From Roseateles aquatilis (lineage in GTDB: Bacteria > Pseudomonadota > Gammaproteobacteria > Burkholderiales > Burkholderiaceae_C), in contig NZ_NIOF01000008.1 in NCBI RefSeq assembly GCF_002205645.1, positions 33,176 to 97,175 of the forward strand: DNA of 64,000 bases, in the 5' to 3' direction. Shown in pieces: positions 43,751-52,936 of this stretch. The first letter of the stretch is position 1. Every line of letters starts with the position of its first letter. The translations under genes and the position numbers were made by a program. Below the pieces are notes generated by a model. The model had not been told where the DNA came from and made no database searches. It saw only the letters and a list, made by a program, of their open reading frames with translations.

Positions 43751-45075
43751 AGATACTGATCCAGAACGGCCGCCTGCTGGACCCCGCGTCGGGCCTGGAC
43801 CAGGCCGGCGACCTCGCCATCGCCTCGGGCCGCATCGTCGGCCTGGGCCAGGTCGGCGACTTCCACGCCGATCGCGTCATCGACGCCGCGGGCCTGGTCG
43901 TCGCGCCGGGCCTGGTGGACCTGGCCGCGCGCCTGCGCGAGCCGGGCCACGAGCACGAGGGCATGCTGGAGAGCGAGCTCGCCGCCGCGGCGGCCGGCGG
44001 CGTGACCAGCCTGGTCTGCCCGCCCGACACCGATCCGGCGCTGGACGAGCCCGGTCTGGTCGAGATGCTGAAGTTCCGCGCCCGCAAGCTCAGCCGCTGC
44101 CGGCTGTTCCCGCTGGGCGCGCTGACGCGCGGGCTGGCCGGCGAGGCGCTGACCGAGATGGCCGAGCTGACCGAGGCCGGCTGCGTCGGCTTCTCCCAGG
44201 CGCAGTCCCCGATCCGCGACACGCTGACGCTGCAGCGCGCGATGCAGTACGCCGCCAGCTTCGGCTACGCGCTGTGGCTGCATCCGCGCGACCCGTGGCT
44301 GAGCGGCGGTGTCGCCGCCAGCGGCGCGGTGGCGACGCGGCTGGGCCTGTCCGGCGAGCCGGTCGCGGCCGAGACGATCGCGCTGCACACCATCTTCGAG
44401 CTGGTCCGCGTGACCGGCGCCCGCGTCCACCTGTGCCGCCTGAGCAGCGCGGCGGGCGTGGACCTGCTGCGCCAGGCGAAGAAGGAAGGCCTGCCGGTGA
44501 CGGCGGACGTGTCGATCAACTCGCTGCATCTGACCGACGTCGACATCGGCTACTTCAACCCGTCGATGCGCCTGCAGCCGCCGTTGCGCCAGCAGCGCGA
44601 CCGCGCCGCGCTGCGCGCCGCGCTGGCCGACGGCACCATCGACGCGCTGGTCAGCGACCACAACCCGGTGACCGCCGACGAGAAGAACCTGCCCTTCGCC
44701 GAGGCCTCGCCCGGCGCCACCGGCCTGGAGCTGCTGCTGAGCCTGGCGTTGCGCTGGGGCAAGGACGAGGGCCTGTCGCTGGCGCACAGCCTGGACGCGA
44801 TCACGTCGCGGCCGGTCAAGGTGCTGGGCGGCGCGCTCGGCTCGCTGGCGGCGAGCGCCGGCCGGCTGGTGGAGGGCGGCGTTGGCGACGTGCTGGTCTT
44901 CGACCCGGACGCCAGCGGCGCGGTGACGCCGGAGCGGCTGGTCAGCCAGGGCAAGCACACGCCGTTCTCGTTCGACATCACCGGCTTCGAGCTGCCGGGG
45001 CAGGTGCGCTACACGCTGGTGGCGGGCCAGGTGGCCTTCGAGTCGCTGGTGACCGAGGCGGAGCGGGCGCTCTGA
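43747..45075 (+). CDS. pyrC: dihydroorotase-like protein, probably non-catalytic
   Basis: A 442-residue amidohydrolase-fold protein of the class I dihydroorotase group. The usual D-x-H-V-H-L-REPG metal motif is LVDLAARLREPG, so both histidines are lost (A60 and R62). The later HxCH motif is HLCRLSS, with Arg231 in place of a histidine. D304 in SDHNPVTADEKN is kept. This matches the non-catalytic PyrC' (PyrX) known from Pseudomonas, needed to assemble PyrB into active dodecamers. A true dihydroorotase must then exist elsewhere. GGAGG sits 7 bases before the ATG. Confidence 0.9.
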   Translation: MKILIQNGRLLDPASGLDQAGDLAIASGRIVGLGQVGDFHADRVIDAAGLVVAPGLVDLAARLREPGHEHEGMLESELAAAAAGGVTSLVCPPDTDPALDEPGLVEMLKFRARKLSRCRLFPLGALTRGLAGEALTEMAELTEAGCVGFSQAQSPIRDTLTLQRAMQYAASFGYALWLHPRDPWLSGGVAASGAVATRLGLSGEPVAAETIALHTIFELVRVTGARVHLCRLSSAAGVDLLRQAKKEGLPVTADVSINSLHLTDVDIGYFNPSMRLQPPLRQQRDRAALRAALADGTIDALVSDHNPVTADEKNLPFAEASPGATGLELLLSLALRWGKDEGLSLAHSLDAITSRPVKVLGGALGSLAASAGRLVEGGVGDVLVFDPDASGAVTPERLVSQGKHTPFSFDITGFELPGQVRYTLVAGQVAFESLVTEAERAL

Positions 45076-45812
45076 TGCGGGCGCTGGTCGGGGTCTCGCG
45101 GGCGCTGCGGATGCTCGCCCACATCGTCCGCGCGCTGTTGCTGGTGCAGTTCCGCTGGCGTGGCTACGAGCCGGAACGCCGCCGGCGCTACATCGCCTGG
45201 TGGTCCGGCAAGCTGCTGCGCATCCTGGGCGTGCGCCTGGAGGCGATCGCGCCGCAGCTCCAGGGCGCGCGGCTGATCACCGCCAATCATGTGTCCTGGC
45301 TGGACATCGCCGCGATGCACGCGGTGATCCCGGAGGCGCGGTTCGTCTCCAAGGCCGACATCCAGCATTGGCCGCTGGTCGGCGCGCTGGCGACGGCGGT
45401 GGACACGCTCTACATCGAGCGGGCCAGCAAGCGCGACGCGCTGCGCGTGGTGCACCGCGTGGCCGAGGCGCTGGCGCGTGGCGAGGCGGTCGCCGTCTTC
45501 CCCGAAGGCACGACCGGCGCCGGCCATCCGCTGCTGCCGCTGCACGCCAACCTGCTGCAGGCGGCGATCAGCACCGACACGCCGCTGCAGCCGGTGGTGC
45601 TGCGCTGGCATCAGCCGGGAATCCCGTACAGCAAGGACGCGCCCTACATCGGACAGATGACCCTGATGCAGAGCCTGTGGCTGATCCTGACCGCCAAGGA
45701 CCTGGCGGTGAAGGTGGAGGCGCTGGCGCCGATGCCCACGCACGGCGCGGACCGCCGTCAGCTGGCCGAGGCGCTGGCTGGGCGCATCTCGGCGGCGCTG
45801 CCGGCGCCCTGA
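45075..45812 (+). CDS. plsC: 1-acyl-sn-glycerol-3-phosphate acyltransferase family protein
   Basis: A 245-residue membrane-associated acyltransferase that would convert lysophosphatidic acid to phosphatidic acid. The catalytic H-x4-D motif is NHVSWLD, the substrate motif FPEGTT, and an N-terminal hydrophobic segment (IVRALLLVQF) anchors it. Its ATG overlaps the pyrC stop by one base, so it belongs to the pyr operon transcriptionally. Burkholderiales often have several PlsC paralogues, so the exact acyl acceptor is uncertain. Confidence 0.87.
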   Translation: MRALVGVSRALRMLAHIVRALLLVQFRWRGYEPERRRRYIAWWSGKLLRILGVRLEAIAPQLQGARLITANHVSWLDIAAMHAVIPEARFVSKADIQHWPLVGALATAVDTLYIERASKRDALRVVHRVAEALARGEAVAVFPEGTTGAGHPLLPLHANLLQAAISTDTPLQPVVLRWHQPGIPYSKDAPYIGQMTLMQSLWLILTAKDLAVKVEALAPMPTHGADRRQLAEALAGRISAALPAP

Positions 45813-45937
45813 GGCGGCGGGCGGCCCGCCCGCCACGTGCCGCCTGCGTCAGCGACACCCCGTCGACGCGGACGGTGATCGCCGATGCAGGGGACAGCCG
45901 GATCGCGGCCGGCCCGATTTGGTGCGACGATCCGCCG

Positions 45938-46810
45938 ATGCTGCTTGCCTTCGACGACGAACAGGAGCTGGCCACTCGACTGGCGATCGAGCTCGGCCGC
46001 CCGATGGGTCTGATCACCCGCCACCGCTTTCCCGACGGAGAGATCCGCCTGGTCCTGCCCAAGCCGCTGCCGGTCGACGTGATCGTGCTGCGCGGCCTGC
46101 AGCACCAGCCCAACGACCGCCTGGTGGAGCTGCTGATCGCCGCGCCGGCCGCGCGCGCCTGGGGGGTGCGCCGCCTGGCCCTGGTGGCGCCGTACCTGGC
46201 CTACATGCGGCAGGACATGGAGTTCACGCCCGGCGAGGCCGTCAGCCAGCGCCATGTCTCGACGCTGCTGTCGACGCAGTTCGACCGCGTCGTGACGGTG
46301 GATCCGCACTTGCACCGCATCGCGAGCCTGGACGAGGTGATGCCCGCGGGCTGCGGCGTGGCGCTGTCGGCGGCGCCGCTGCTGGGCCGCTGGATCGCGG
46401 CGCAGGTGCCGGGCGCGGTGCTGGTCGGCCCCGACGAGGAGTCCGGCCAGTGGGTCGCCGAGGCCGCGCGCGCGGGCGGGCTGACGCACGGCGTCGGCCG
46501 CAAGGTGCGCTTCGGGGACACGCAGGTGCAGCTGGCCTTCCCCGACATCGACGTGAAGGGCCGGGCGGTCGTGCTGCTCGACGACATGGCCTCGACCGGA
46601 CGCACGCTGATCGGCTCGGCCCGGGAAGCGCTGGAGCGCGGCGCGACCAGCGTGGACGTGGCCGTCACGCATGCGCTGTTCAACGGCGACGCGCTGCCGT
46701 CGCTGCGTGCCGCCGGCGTGCGGCACGTCTGGAGCAGCAACGCCGTGCCGCACGAGAGCAACGCCGTGTGCGTGGCGGGGCTGATGGCGACGGCGCTGCG
46801 CCGGCATTGA
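45938..46810 (+). CDS. ribose-phosphate pyrophosphokinase-like protein
   Basis: A 290-residue member of the PRPP synthetase fold: an N-terminal half with FPDGE and YLAYMRQDMEFTPGEAVSQRHV (canonical enzymes read more like YFGYARQDRK), VDPHLHR in the metal/ATP region, and the PRPP-binding LLDDMASTGRTLIG. It is about 25 residues shorter than bacterial PrsA and diverges in the flexible ATP loop, so it is a paralogue. Making PRPP for PyrR/PyrE near the pyr genes is plausible, but a purely regulatory protein is possible. An intrinsic terminator follows. Confidence 0.8.
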   Translation: MLLAFDDEQELATRLAIELGRPMGLITRHRFPDGEIRLVLPKPLPVDVIVLRGLQHQPNDRLVELLIAAPAARAWGVRRLALVAPYLAYMRQDMEFTPGEAVSQRHVSTLLSTQFDRVVTVDPHLHRIASLDEVMPAGCGVALSAAPLLGRWIAAQVPGAVLVGPDEESGQWVAEAARAGGLTHGVGRKVRFGDTQVQLAFPDIDVKGRAVVLLDDMASTGRTLIGSAREALERGATSVDVAVTHALFNGDALPSLRAAGVRHVWSSNAVPHESNAVCVAGLMATALRRH

Positions 46811-46875
46811 GCCCGCCTGCGCGCGTCGCCGCGTCGATGCGGCGGCGCCGGCGCGGGCCGGACCGCTAGAAAGGA

Positions 46876-46900
46876 AAAGCCCGGCGCAGCCGGGCTTCTT
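46876..46900. terminator. bidirectional hairpin terminator
   Basis: A perfect 9-bp stem AAGCCCGGC / GCCGGGCTT with a GCA loop, flanked by A-rich and T-rich sides, lies between the convergent PRPP-synthetase-like gene and gpmA. Confidence 0.8.
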
Positions 46901-46948
46901 CGTTCATGGCGGATGTCGCTCCGCGCCGGCCTCGGCGGCCGGCGAGGC

Positions 46949-47692
46949 TCACGCCTTGCCTTGATTCGCCACCGCCGCGGCGGCTTTCGCGGCGGCCTCG
47001 GCGTCGCCCAGGTAGTAGCTCTTGATGGGCTTGAGGTCCTTGTCCAGCTCGTAGACCAGCGGGATGCCGTTGGGGATGTTCACGCCCACGATGGCGTCGT
47101 CGGCGATGCCGTCCAGGTACTTCACCAGGGCGCGGATGCTGTTGCCGTGGGCCGCGATCAGCACGCGCTGGCCGGAGCGGATGGCGGGGGCGATCTCGTC
47201 GTTCCAGTAGGGCAGCACGCGGGCCACGGTGTCCTTCAGGCATTCGGTCAGCGGTACGTCCGAGGCCTGCAGGCCGGCGTAGCGGACGTCGGCGCGCTCG
47301 CTGCGCGGATCGGTGGGCTCCAGCGCCGGCGGCGGCGTGTCGTAGCTGCGGCGCCAGACCAGCACCTGCTCGTCGCCGTACTGCTTGGCCATGTCGGCCT
47401 TGTTCAGGCCCTGCAGCGCGCCGTAGTGGCGCTCGTTCAGACGCCAGCTCAGGCGCACCGGCAGCCACTGGCGGTCCATCTTGTCCAGGCAGTGCCACAG
47501 CGTCCAGATGGCGCGCTTGAGCACCGAGGTGTGGGCCACGTCGAAGTCCAGGCCGGCTTCCTTCAGCAGGCGACCCGCCTGCTGCGCCTGCGCCACGCCG
47601 GTCGGCGTCAGGTCCACGTCGGTCCAGCCGGTGAAGCGGTTTTCCAGGTTCCAGGTCGATTCGCCATGGCGGATCAGCACGAGCTTGTACAT
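46949..47692 (-). CDS. gpmA: 2,3-bisphosphoglycerate-dependent phosphoglycerate mutase
   Basis: A 247-residue glycolytic enzyme interconverting 3- and 2-phosphoglycerate. The catalytic RHGESTWN is near residues 8-15, LTPTG and [11 protein letters not shown] follow, then [14 protein letters not shown] and the second catalytic histidine in [15 protein letters not shown]. Length and motifs are those of the dPGM family. It is divergent from the rhodanese gene. Confidence 0.96.
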   Translation of the reverse strand: MYKLVLIRHGESTWNLENRFTGWTDVDLTPTGVAQAQQAGRLLKEAGLDFDVAHTSVLKRAIWTLWHCLDKMDRQWLPVRLSWRLNERHYGALQGLNKADMAKQYGDEQVLVWRRSYDTPPPALEPTDPRSERADVRYAGLQASDVPLTECLKDTVARVLPYWNDEIAPAIRSGQRVLIAAHGNSIRALVKYLDGIADDAIVGVNIPNGIPLVYELDKDLKPIKSYYLGDAEAAAKAAAAVANQGKA

Positions 47693-47835
47693 GGGGGCGG
47701 TCTTGTGTGAGGGTCGAGAAGAGGGCCGATGCCGCGGGGGCCGGCGAACCCGGCGGATTCTAGGGGCAGGCCCCCGCGCGGCCGCGCCGGCCAGCCTTCC
47801 GCAGCGGTGACGAGAGCGTTCGCGGCCGCTCTTCC

Positions 47836-47841
47836 TATAAT
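47836..47841 (+). promoter_or_regulatory. consensus -10 box before the rhodanese gene
   Basis: A perfect TATAAT lies 31 bp before the TTG start of the rhodanese gene, in otherwise GC-rich DNA. I see no good -35 box at the normal distance. Confidence 0.5.
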
Positions 47842-47872
47842 CCGCGCCTTTACCAATCACCCGGGCCGCGCT

Positions 47873-48292
47873 TTGAAGTTCCTGATCGAAAACTGGTATC
47901 TCGTGCTGACGGCGGTGTTGTCCGGCGGCCTGCTGCTCTGGACCTCGCTGCGCGGCAAGTCCGGCGGTGTCGCCACCGCCGAGGCGGTGCGCCTGATCAA
48001 CCGCGAGAAGGGCGTGCTGATCGACGTCTGCGAGCCCGAGGAATTCGCGGCCGCCCACGCCGGCGGCGCCCGCAACGTGCCGCTGTCGCAGCTGACTGGC
48101 ACGGGCGCGCCCGTCAAGCAACTGCCTACCAACAAGGCCCTGCCGGTGGTGCTGATGTGCCAGACCGGCGCACGCGCGCAGCGCGCCGCTGGCATCCTGC
48201 AGAAACAGGGCTACGCGAACGCGGTCGCGGTGGCGGGCGGTCTGGCCGCCTGGCGCGAGGCGAGTTTGCCTGTCGAGAAGTCCGCGGCCTGA
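47873..48292 (+). CDS. membrane-anchored rhodanese-domain protein
   Basis: A 139-residue protein with an N-terminal membrane helix (about residues 8-24) and a cytoplasmic rhodanese domain. Active-site C96 lies in [37 protein letters not shown] is the conserved front part. I use the TTG before KFLIENW because the longer frame upstream is low-complexity and would run through the TATAAT box. It precedes grxC by 73 bp; sulfur or thiol redox work is likely. Confidence 0.88.
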   Translation: MKFLIENWYLVLTAVLSGGLLLWTSLRGKSGGVATAEAVRLINREKGVLIDVCEPEEFAAAHAGGARNVPLSQLTGTGAPVKQLPTNKALPVVLMCQTGARAQRAAGILQKQGYANAVAVAGGLAAWREASLPVEKSAA

Positions 48293-48365
48293 TCGCCCTG
48301 GCGACCGCGCCGGCACGCCAGTTGCCGGCTCATGGACCCTCGACACGACTTTTGGAGAACAGGCG

Positions 48366-48623
48366 ATGGCCGCCGTGAAGATGTATACGACCCTGGTCTG
48401 CCCGTACTGCGTGCGCGCCAAGTCGCTGCTCAAGCAGCGCGGGGTCGACCAGATCGAGGAAGTCCGCGTGGACCTCGACCCGTCGCAGCGCGACGCGATG
48501 ATCCAGCAGACCGGTCGCCGCACCGTCCCGCAGATCTTCATCGGCGACACGCACGTCGGCGGCTGCGACGAACTGATCGCGCTGGACCAGCGCGGCGGAC
48601 TGAAGCCGCTGCTGGCCGCCTGA
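48366..48623 (+). CDS. grxC: glutaredoxin 3
   Basis: An 85-residue glutathione-dependent disulfide reductase with the dithiol active site CPYC at residues 12-15, the cis-proline block [10 protein letters not shown] and the GGCDEL glutathione-binding motif. It is of standard GrxC length. It lies between the rhodanese gene and secB, as in many Burkholderiales. Confidence 0.95.
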   Translation: MAAVKMYTTLVCPYCVRAKSLLKQRGVDQIEEVRVDLDPSQRDAMIQQTGRRTVPQIFIGDTHVGGCDELIALDQRGGLKPLLAA

Positions 48624-48753
48624 ACGCCGTCCCGCTTCCTCCCGCCGGTTTCGCGCGGCACCTTGGCAAGCCCTCGGAAAACTGTCGCGAACCGTCGGTC
48701 ATAATGCCCGCCGCGGCCCGCCGTTGGCGGGCTCTTTCATTTGGATGACCCTC

Positions 48754-49218
48754 ATGGCCGACGACACCAACACCCCCGTGTTCCAGATTCAGCGCATGTA
48801 CCTGAAGGACCTGTCGCTGGAGCAGCCGAACGCTCCGCAGATCCTGCTGGAACAGGCGCAGCCGCAGGTCGACATCAAGCTCTCGCTGGCCGCCGAGCCG
48901 ATCGCCGAGGGCCTGTTCGAGGTGAGCGTCACCGCCACCGTCACGACCAGCGTCGAGGACAAGACCCTGTTCCTGATCGAGGCCAAGCAGGCCGGCATCT
49001 TCGAGATCCGCAACCTGCCGCAGGAGCAGCTCGAAGGCATCCTGTCGATCGTCTGCCCGCAGATGATCTATCCCTACCTGCGCGCGATCGTCTCCGACGT
49101 CTGCACCCGCGCCGGCTTCCCGCCGGTGATGCTGACCGAAGTGAACTTCCAGGCGATGTTCGAAGCGCAGCAGGCGCAGCTGATGGCGCAGAACGGCGAC
49201 GCCTCGGCGCCGAACTGA
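48754..49218 (+). CDS. secB: protein-export chaperone SecB
   Basis: A 154-residue cytosolic chaperone that holds precursors unfolded and hands them to SecA. Family segments are [20 protein letters not shown], a C-terminal [27 protein letters not shown] block and [10 protein letters not shown] start at MADDTN; an upstream in-frame ATG precedes this by 10 codons. A GCCCGCC/GGCGGGC hairpin with T-rich tail at 48716-48738 lies in the leader, after a CATAAT hexamer that may be the -10 box. Confidence 0.95.
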   Translation: MADDTNTPVFQIQRMYLKDLSLEQPNAPQILLEQAQPQVDIKLSLAAEPIAEGLFEVSVTATVTTSVEDKTLFLIEAKQAGIFEIRNLPQEQLEGILSIVCPQMIYPYLRAIVSDVCTRAGFPPVMLTEVNFQAMFEAQQAQLMAQNGDASAPN

Positions 49219-49308
49219 CCCTTCGCTCGCGAACGCGCCGGCCTCGCGGACTGTTCCGCCGGCCGGCGTCTCGCTTTCAGGGCTTTCGATTTTTCGACCA
49301 AGACCGCG

Positions 49309-50343
49309 ATGACTTCTCCGCGCATGAAGATCAGCGTGCTGGGGGCCGGTGCCTGGGGCACGGCCCTGGCCATCGCCGCCAGCGCGCGCCATGACGTGCT
49401 GCTGTGGGCCCGCGACGCCGACGCCGTGGCGGCGATGCGCGCCGCGCGCCGCAACGCGCGTTATCTGCCGGACGCGCCGCTGCCGGCGGCGCTGGCGCTC
49501 GGCGACGACCTCGACGCCGCGTTGGCCCACGGCATCAATGGCGACCACGGCCTGATCGTGATCGCCACGCCGATGGCGGGCCTGCGCGAGATGCTCGCCA
49601 GACTGCCGGCCGGCGCCCGCGCGCATTGGCTGTGTAAGGGCTTCGAGGCCGGTACCGGCCGGCTCGGCCACGAGATCGCGCGCGAGGTCGCACCGCACCT
49701 GGCCACCGGCATCCTGTCGGGACCGAGCTTCGCGCAGGAAGTGGCCGCCGGCCAGCCGACCGCGCTGGTGTCGGCGTCCAGCGATGCCGCGCTGGCCCGG
49801 CTCGGCGTGAATGCGTTCCACAGCGAGCGGCTGCGGGTCTACTCGTCGGCCGATCCGATCGGCGTGGAAGTCGGCGGCGCGGTCAAGAACGTGATGGCGA
49901 TCGCGGTGGGCATCGCCGACGGCCTGCGGCTTGCCGCCGAGGCGCAAGGCCGCAAGGGCCCGGGACTGAATGCCCGCGCCGCGCTGATCACGCGCGGGCT
50001 GGCCGAGATGCAACGCCTGGCGCTCGCGCTCGGCGCGCATCCGGAGACGCTGCTGGGGCTGGCCGGCCTGGGCGACCTGGTGCTGACCGCCACCGGTGAC
50101 CTGTCCCGCAACCGCCGCGTCGGCCTGCTGCTGGCCGAGGGCCTGGACCTGCCCGCCATCCTGGGCAAGCTGGGCCATGTGGCCGAGGGCGTGTACAGCG
50201 CGCCGACGGTGCTCGCGCGTGCGCGGGGCGCCGGCGTCGACATGCCGATCACGTCGGCCGTCGTCGACGTGCTGGAAGGGCGCCTGGACACGCACGGCGC
50301 GATGGACGCGCTGATGGGCCGCCAGGCCAAGGCCGAGTGGTGA
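49309..50343 (+). CDS. gpsA: NAD(P)+-dependent glycerol-3-phosphate dehydrogenase
   Basis: A 344-residue enzyme that reduces dihydroxyacetone phosphate to sn-glycerol-3-phosphate for phospholipids. The Rossmann motif [10 protein letters not shown] is near the N-terminus, [16 protein letters not shown] lies in the middle, and the catalytic lysine is in [19 protein letters not shown] later ATG (49324) would also give a good start just before KISVLGAG. It follows secB by 90 bp. Confidence 0.95.
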   Translation: MTSPRMKISVLGAGAWGTALAIAASARHDVLLWARDADAVAAMRAARRNARYLPDAPLPAALALGDDLDAALAHGINGDHGLIVIATPMAGLREMLARLPAGARAHWLCKGFEAGTGRLGHEIAREVAPHLATGILSGPSFAQEVAAGQPTALVSASSDAALARLGVNAFHSERLRVYSSADPIGVEVGGAVKNVMAIAVGIADGLRLAAEAQGRKGPGLNARAALITRGLAEMQRLALALGAHPETLLGLAGLGDLVLTATGDLSRNRRVGLLLAEGLDLPAILGKLGHVAEGVYSAPTVLARARGAGVDMPITSAVVDVLEGRLDTHGAMDALMGRQAKAEW

Positions 50344-50459
50344 TGCCCGGGGCCTTGCCATGGCCGTGCCGGCGCGATGCCATGGCCTCGCCCTGGCGAC
50401 GTGCCCGGGCCCTCTCCTGGGCCTGTCCCGCGGCGCCGCGGTGAAGGAGCGGGTGAGCG

Positions 50460-51434
50460 ATGAAACGTCGTGACCTGATCGCCTCGGCGGCATTGGGCGC
50501 GCTGGCCGTGCCCGGCCTCGCCCGCGCCGACGGCGCCTGGCCGCGGCGGCCGATCCGGCTGGTCGTGCCGTTCCCGGGCGGCAGCTCGCCGGACCTCGTC
50601 GCACGCTACCTGGCGGAGCCGCTCGCGCACGCGCTCGGCCAACCCGTCGTCATCGACAACAAACCCGGCGCCGGCGGCAACATCGGCACCGGCGCGGTCG
50701 CCAAGGCGGCGCCGGACGGTCACACGCTGCTGTTCACGATCCAGGGCCCGTTGATCACCGCGCCGCTGCTGGCCAGGGCGCTGCCCTACGACCCGCGGCG
50801 CGAGCTGCGATCGATCAGCCTGGTCGCCAGCTCGCCCAACGTGCTGGTCGTGCCGCCGTCGCTGGGCGTCGACACGCTGCCCGCGTTCGTCGCGCTGGCG
50901 CGGCGGCGCGCGGGCGCGCTCAACTACGGCAGCGTCGGCAACGGCAGCGCGGCGCATCTGGCGATGGAGTCCTTCATCGCGCGCGCCGGCCTGTCCCTGG
51001 TGCATGTGCCGTATGCCGGCTTCCCGCAGGTCGTGAACGCGATGCTGGCCGGCCAGATCCACGCCGGCTTCATGGTGCCGGCGATCGCGATGCCGCAAGT
51101 GCGCGCCGGCAAGCTGAAGGCGCTGGCGGTGACCAGCGCCGGCCGCATGGCCGCGCTGTCCGAGCTGCCGACAGTGGCCGAGTCCGGTTATCCCGGCTTC
51201 GAGGCGACGTCGTGGCAGGCGCTGCTCGCGCCGGCCGGCACGCCGACGGCGATCGTGCAGCGGCTGGCGGCGGAGACGATCCGCATCGTCAAGAGCGAGG
51301 CCTTCCGCCGCGAGCTGCTGCCGCTGTTCTTCAGCGCGGCGGGGACGTCGCCGGATGGGCTCGACAGCCTGATGCGCGACGAACGCCAGCGCTGGGGCGC
51401 GCTGATCCAGCAGTTGAAGCTGGAGCGCGAGTAG
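50460..51434 (+). CDS. tripartite tricarboxylate transporter (Bug) binding protein
   Basis: A 324-residue periplasmic solute receptor. A signal peptide ends near LARADG; family marks are RLVVPFPGGSSPDLVAR, VIDNKPGAGGNIGTGAVAKAAPDGHTLL, and LSELPTVAESGYPGFEATSW. Bug receptors capture organic acids for TctAB-type transporters. No tctA/tctB genes lie nearby, so this is an orphan receptor, as is common in Burkholderiales. The ligand is unknown. The 116 bp before it are GC-rich with repeated CCATGGCC motifs. Confidence 0.9.
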   Translation: MKRRDLIASAALGALAVPGLARADGAWPRRPIRLVVPFPGGSSPDLVARYLAEPLAHALGQPVVIDNKPGAGGNIGTGAVAKAAPDGHTLLFTIQGPLITAPLLARALPYDPRRELRSISLVASSPNVLVVPPSLGVDTLPAFVALARRRAGALNYGSVGNGSAAHLAMESFIARAGLSLVHVPYAGFPQVVNAMLAGQIHAGFMVPAIAMPQVRAGKLKALAVTSAGRMAALSELPTVAESGYPGFEATSWQALLAPAGTPTAIVQRLAAETIRIVKSEAFRRELLPLFFSAAGTSPDGLDSLMRDERQRWGALIQQLKLERE

Positions 51435-51465
51435 GCCGGTCGCGCCGGCTCGCGACGAGCCGGGC

Positions 51466-51936
51466 TCAGACGCCGTCCGCGTAGCCGTTCTGCCGCCAGC
51501 CCTCGAAGACCGCCACCGCCACCGCGTTGCTGAGGTTGAGGCTGCGCTGGCCTTCGCGCATCGGCAGCCGCACGCGTTGTTCCAGGGGGAAGCTGTCGCG
51601 CAGCGCGGACGGCAGGCCGGCGGTCTCGCAACCGAAGACCAGCCAGTCGCCGGGCCGCAGCGCCACCGTCGGCAGCAAGCGGCTGCCGCGCGTGGTGAAC
51701 GCGAACATCCGCGCGGGGTCCGGTTGCTCGTCGGCGACGAACCGTGCCCAGTCCGCGTGGCGCAGCACGGGCGCGTACTCGTGATAGTCCAGGCCGGCGC
51801 GTTGCAGCAGGCGGTCCTCCATCGAGAACCCCAGCGGTTCGATCAGATGCAGCCGGCAGCCGGTGTTGGCCGCGAGCCGGATCACGTTGCCGGTGTTGGG
51901 CGGGATTTCCGGATGGACCAGCACGATGTTGAACAT
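51466..51936 (-). CDS. trmL: tRNA (cytidine(34)-2'-O)-methyltransferase
   Basis: A 156-residue SPOUT-fold enzyme that 2'-O-methylates the wobble base of leucine tRNAs. The N-terminus FNIVLVHPEIPPNTGNVIRLAAN, the LVFGCETAGLP block and the SAM knot MREGQRSLNLSNAVAV are diagnostic. I start at MFNIVL; longer frames upstream are not protein-like. It is convergent with the Bug receptor gene. Confidence 0.94.
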   Translation of the reverse strand: MFNIVLVHPEIPPNTGNVIRLAANTGCRLHLIEPLGFSMEDRLLQRAGLDYHEYAPVLRHADWARFVADEQPDPARMFAFTTRGSRLLPTVALRPGDWLVFGCETAGLPSALRDSFPLEQRVRLPMREGQRSLNLSNAVAVAVFEGWRQNGYADGV

Positions 51937-52045
51937 GAGGGCGAAGCTTTCCTGTGAATCTGATGGAGGCGCGCGACGCGCGGGGCAGGCCCAATGTCGC
52001 TCGTCCAGCGTGACGCGGCTTGTCGCGCGGCCAGTGCGGCCCGCG

Positions 52046-52915
52046 TCACGGCGTGCGCGCCGCCACCCAGGCCTGCACGTCCGCCGCGCCCGCGCGCCGC
52101 AGCGCCAGCGCGGCCTCGTGCAGCGTGGCACCGCTGGTCATGACGTCGTCGACGATCGCGACCCGCAGCCCCTGCACCGGCTTCACGACGGCGAACGCGC
52201 CGCGCAGGTTGCCGTGGCGCTCGTCGAGCGGCAGGCGCGCCTGCTGATCGGTGTGCCGCACGCGCAGCAAGGTGTGCGCGCAAAGCCGCGATTGTCGCTG
52301 CTGGCCGGCGGGTGGGTGCATCCGCCGGGCCAGCTCATGGGCCTGGTTGTAGCCGCGCTCGCGCAGCCGCTCGGCGGACAACGGGACGGGCACGATCAGA
52401 TCGACGGGCACCGCTTGCGCATGCGCCAAGGCGAGCGAGAGGCGCCCAGCCAGCAGCGACGCGAGCTCCAGCCGCTCGCCGAATTTCAGCGCCAGCAGCA
52501 GTTGGTCCCATGGGAAGGCGTAGTCCAACGCCGCCACGCAGTGCGACAGCGGCGGCGGCCGCGCCGCGCAGTGGCCGCAGCGCAGGCGGCCCGATGCCGC
52601 GCCTGGGGGCAGGCGCAGGGCGCACAGCGCGCAGCGCGGCGCCGCGTCGGGCGGGAACAGCGCTTCGCAGTCCTCGCACAGCGCGCCGCGGCACCAGCGG
52701 CGGCACAACGTGCATTGGCCGGGCCATCCCTCGCTGCGATCGATGCGCGCGCCGTGCGTGGCGACGATGCCCGATGGCGTCCTCGATCCGGCGGTCGATC
52801 CCGCGCCCGGTCCGTCCCGCGAGGCCTCTCGCGTCGCATCGTGCGGGGCATCGCGCGAGGCGGCCTCCGCGAGCCCCGATCGCGACAAGCACCAGCGCCG
52901 GACGAGGTCAAACAT
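52046..52915 (-). CDS. comF: ComF-family phosphoribosyltransferase-like protein
   Basis: A 289-residue ComF protein, linked in other bacteria to natural transformation and DNA uptake. It has an N-terminal zinc-finger region with paired cysteines (CTLCRRWC, CEDC, CALC, CGHCA) and a C-terminal PRTase fold with VAIVDDVMTSGATLHEAA. About 40 extra residues rich in Arg/Ser/Gly separate the start from the first cysteine pair. It is divergent from the BioC-like gene with only 21 bp between starts. Confidence 0.9.
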   Translation of the reverse strand: MFDLVRRWCLSRSGLAEAASRDAPHDATREASRDGPGAGSTAGSRTPSGIVATHGARIDRSEGWPGQCTLCRRWCRGALCEDCEALFPPDAAPRCALCALRLPPGAASGRLRCGHCAARPPPLSHCVAALDYAFPWDQLLLALKFGERLELASLLAGRLSLALAHAQAVPVDLIVPVPLSAERLRERGYNQAHELARRMHPPAGQQRQSRLCAHTLLRVRHTDQQARLPLDERHGNLRGAFAVVKPVQGLRVAIVDDVMTSGATLHEAALALRRAGAADVQAWVAARTP

Positions 52916-52936
52916 GGCCGCCTACAATCCCGGCCC

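Noticed and set aside
45813..45937. Upstream extension of the PRPP-synthetase-like gene
   Set aside because: The open frame continues upstream, but its residues are low-complexity and the protein core begins at the MLLAFDDEQ methionine.
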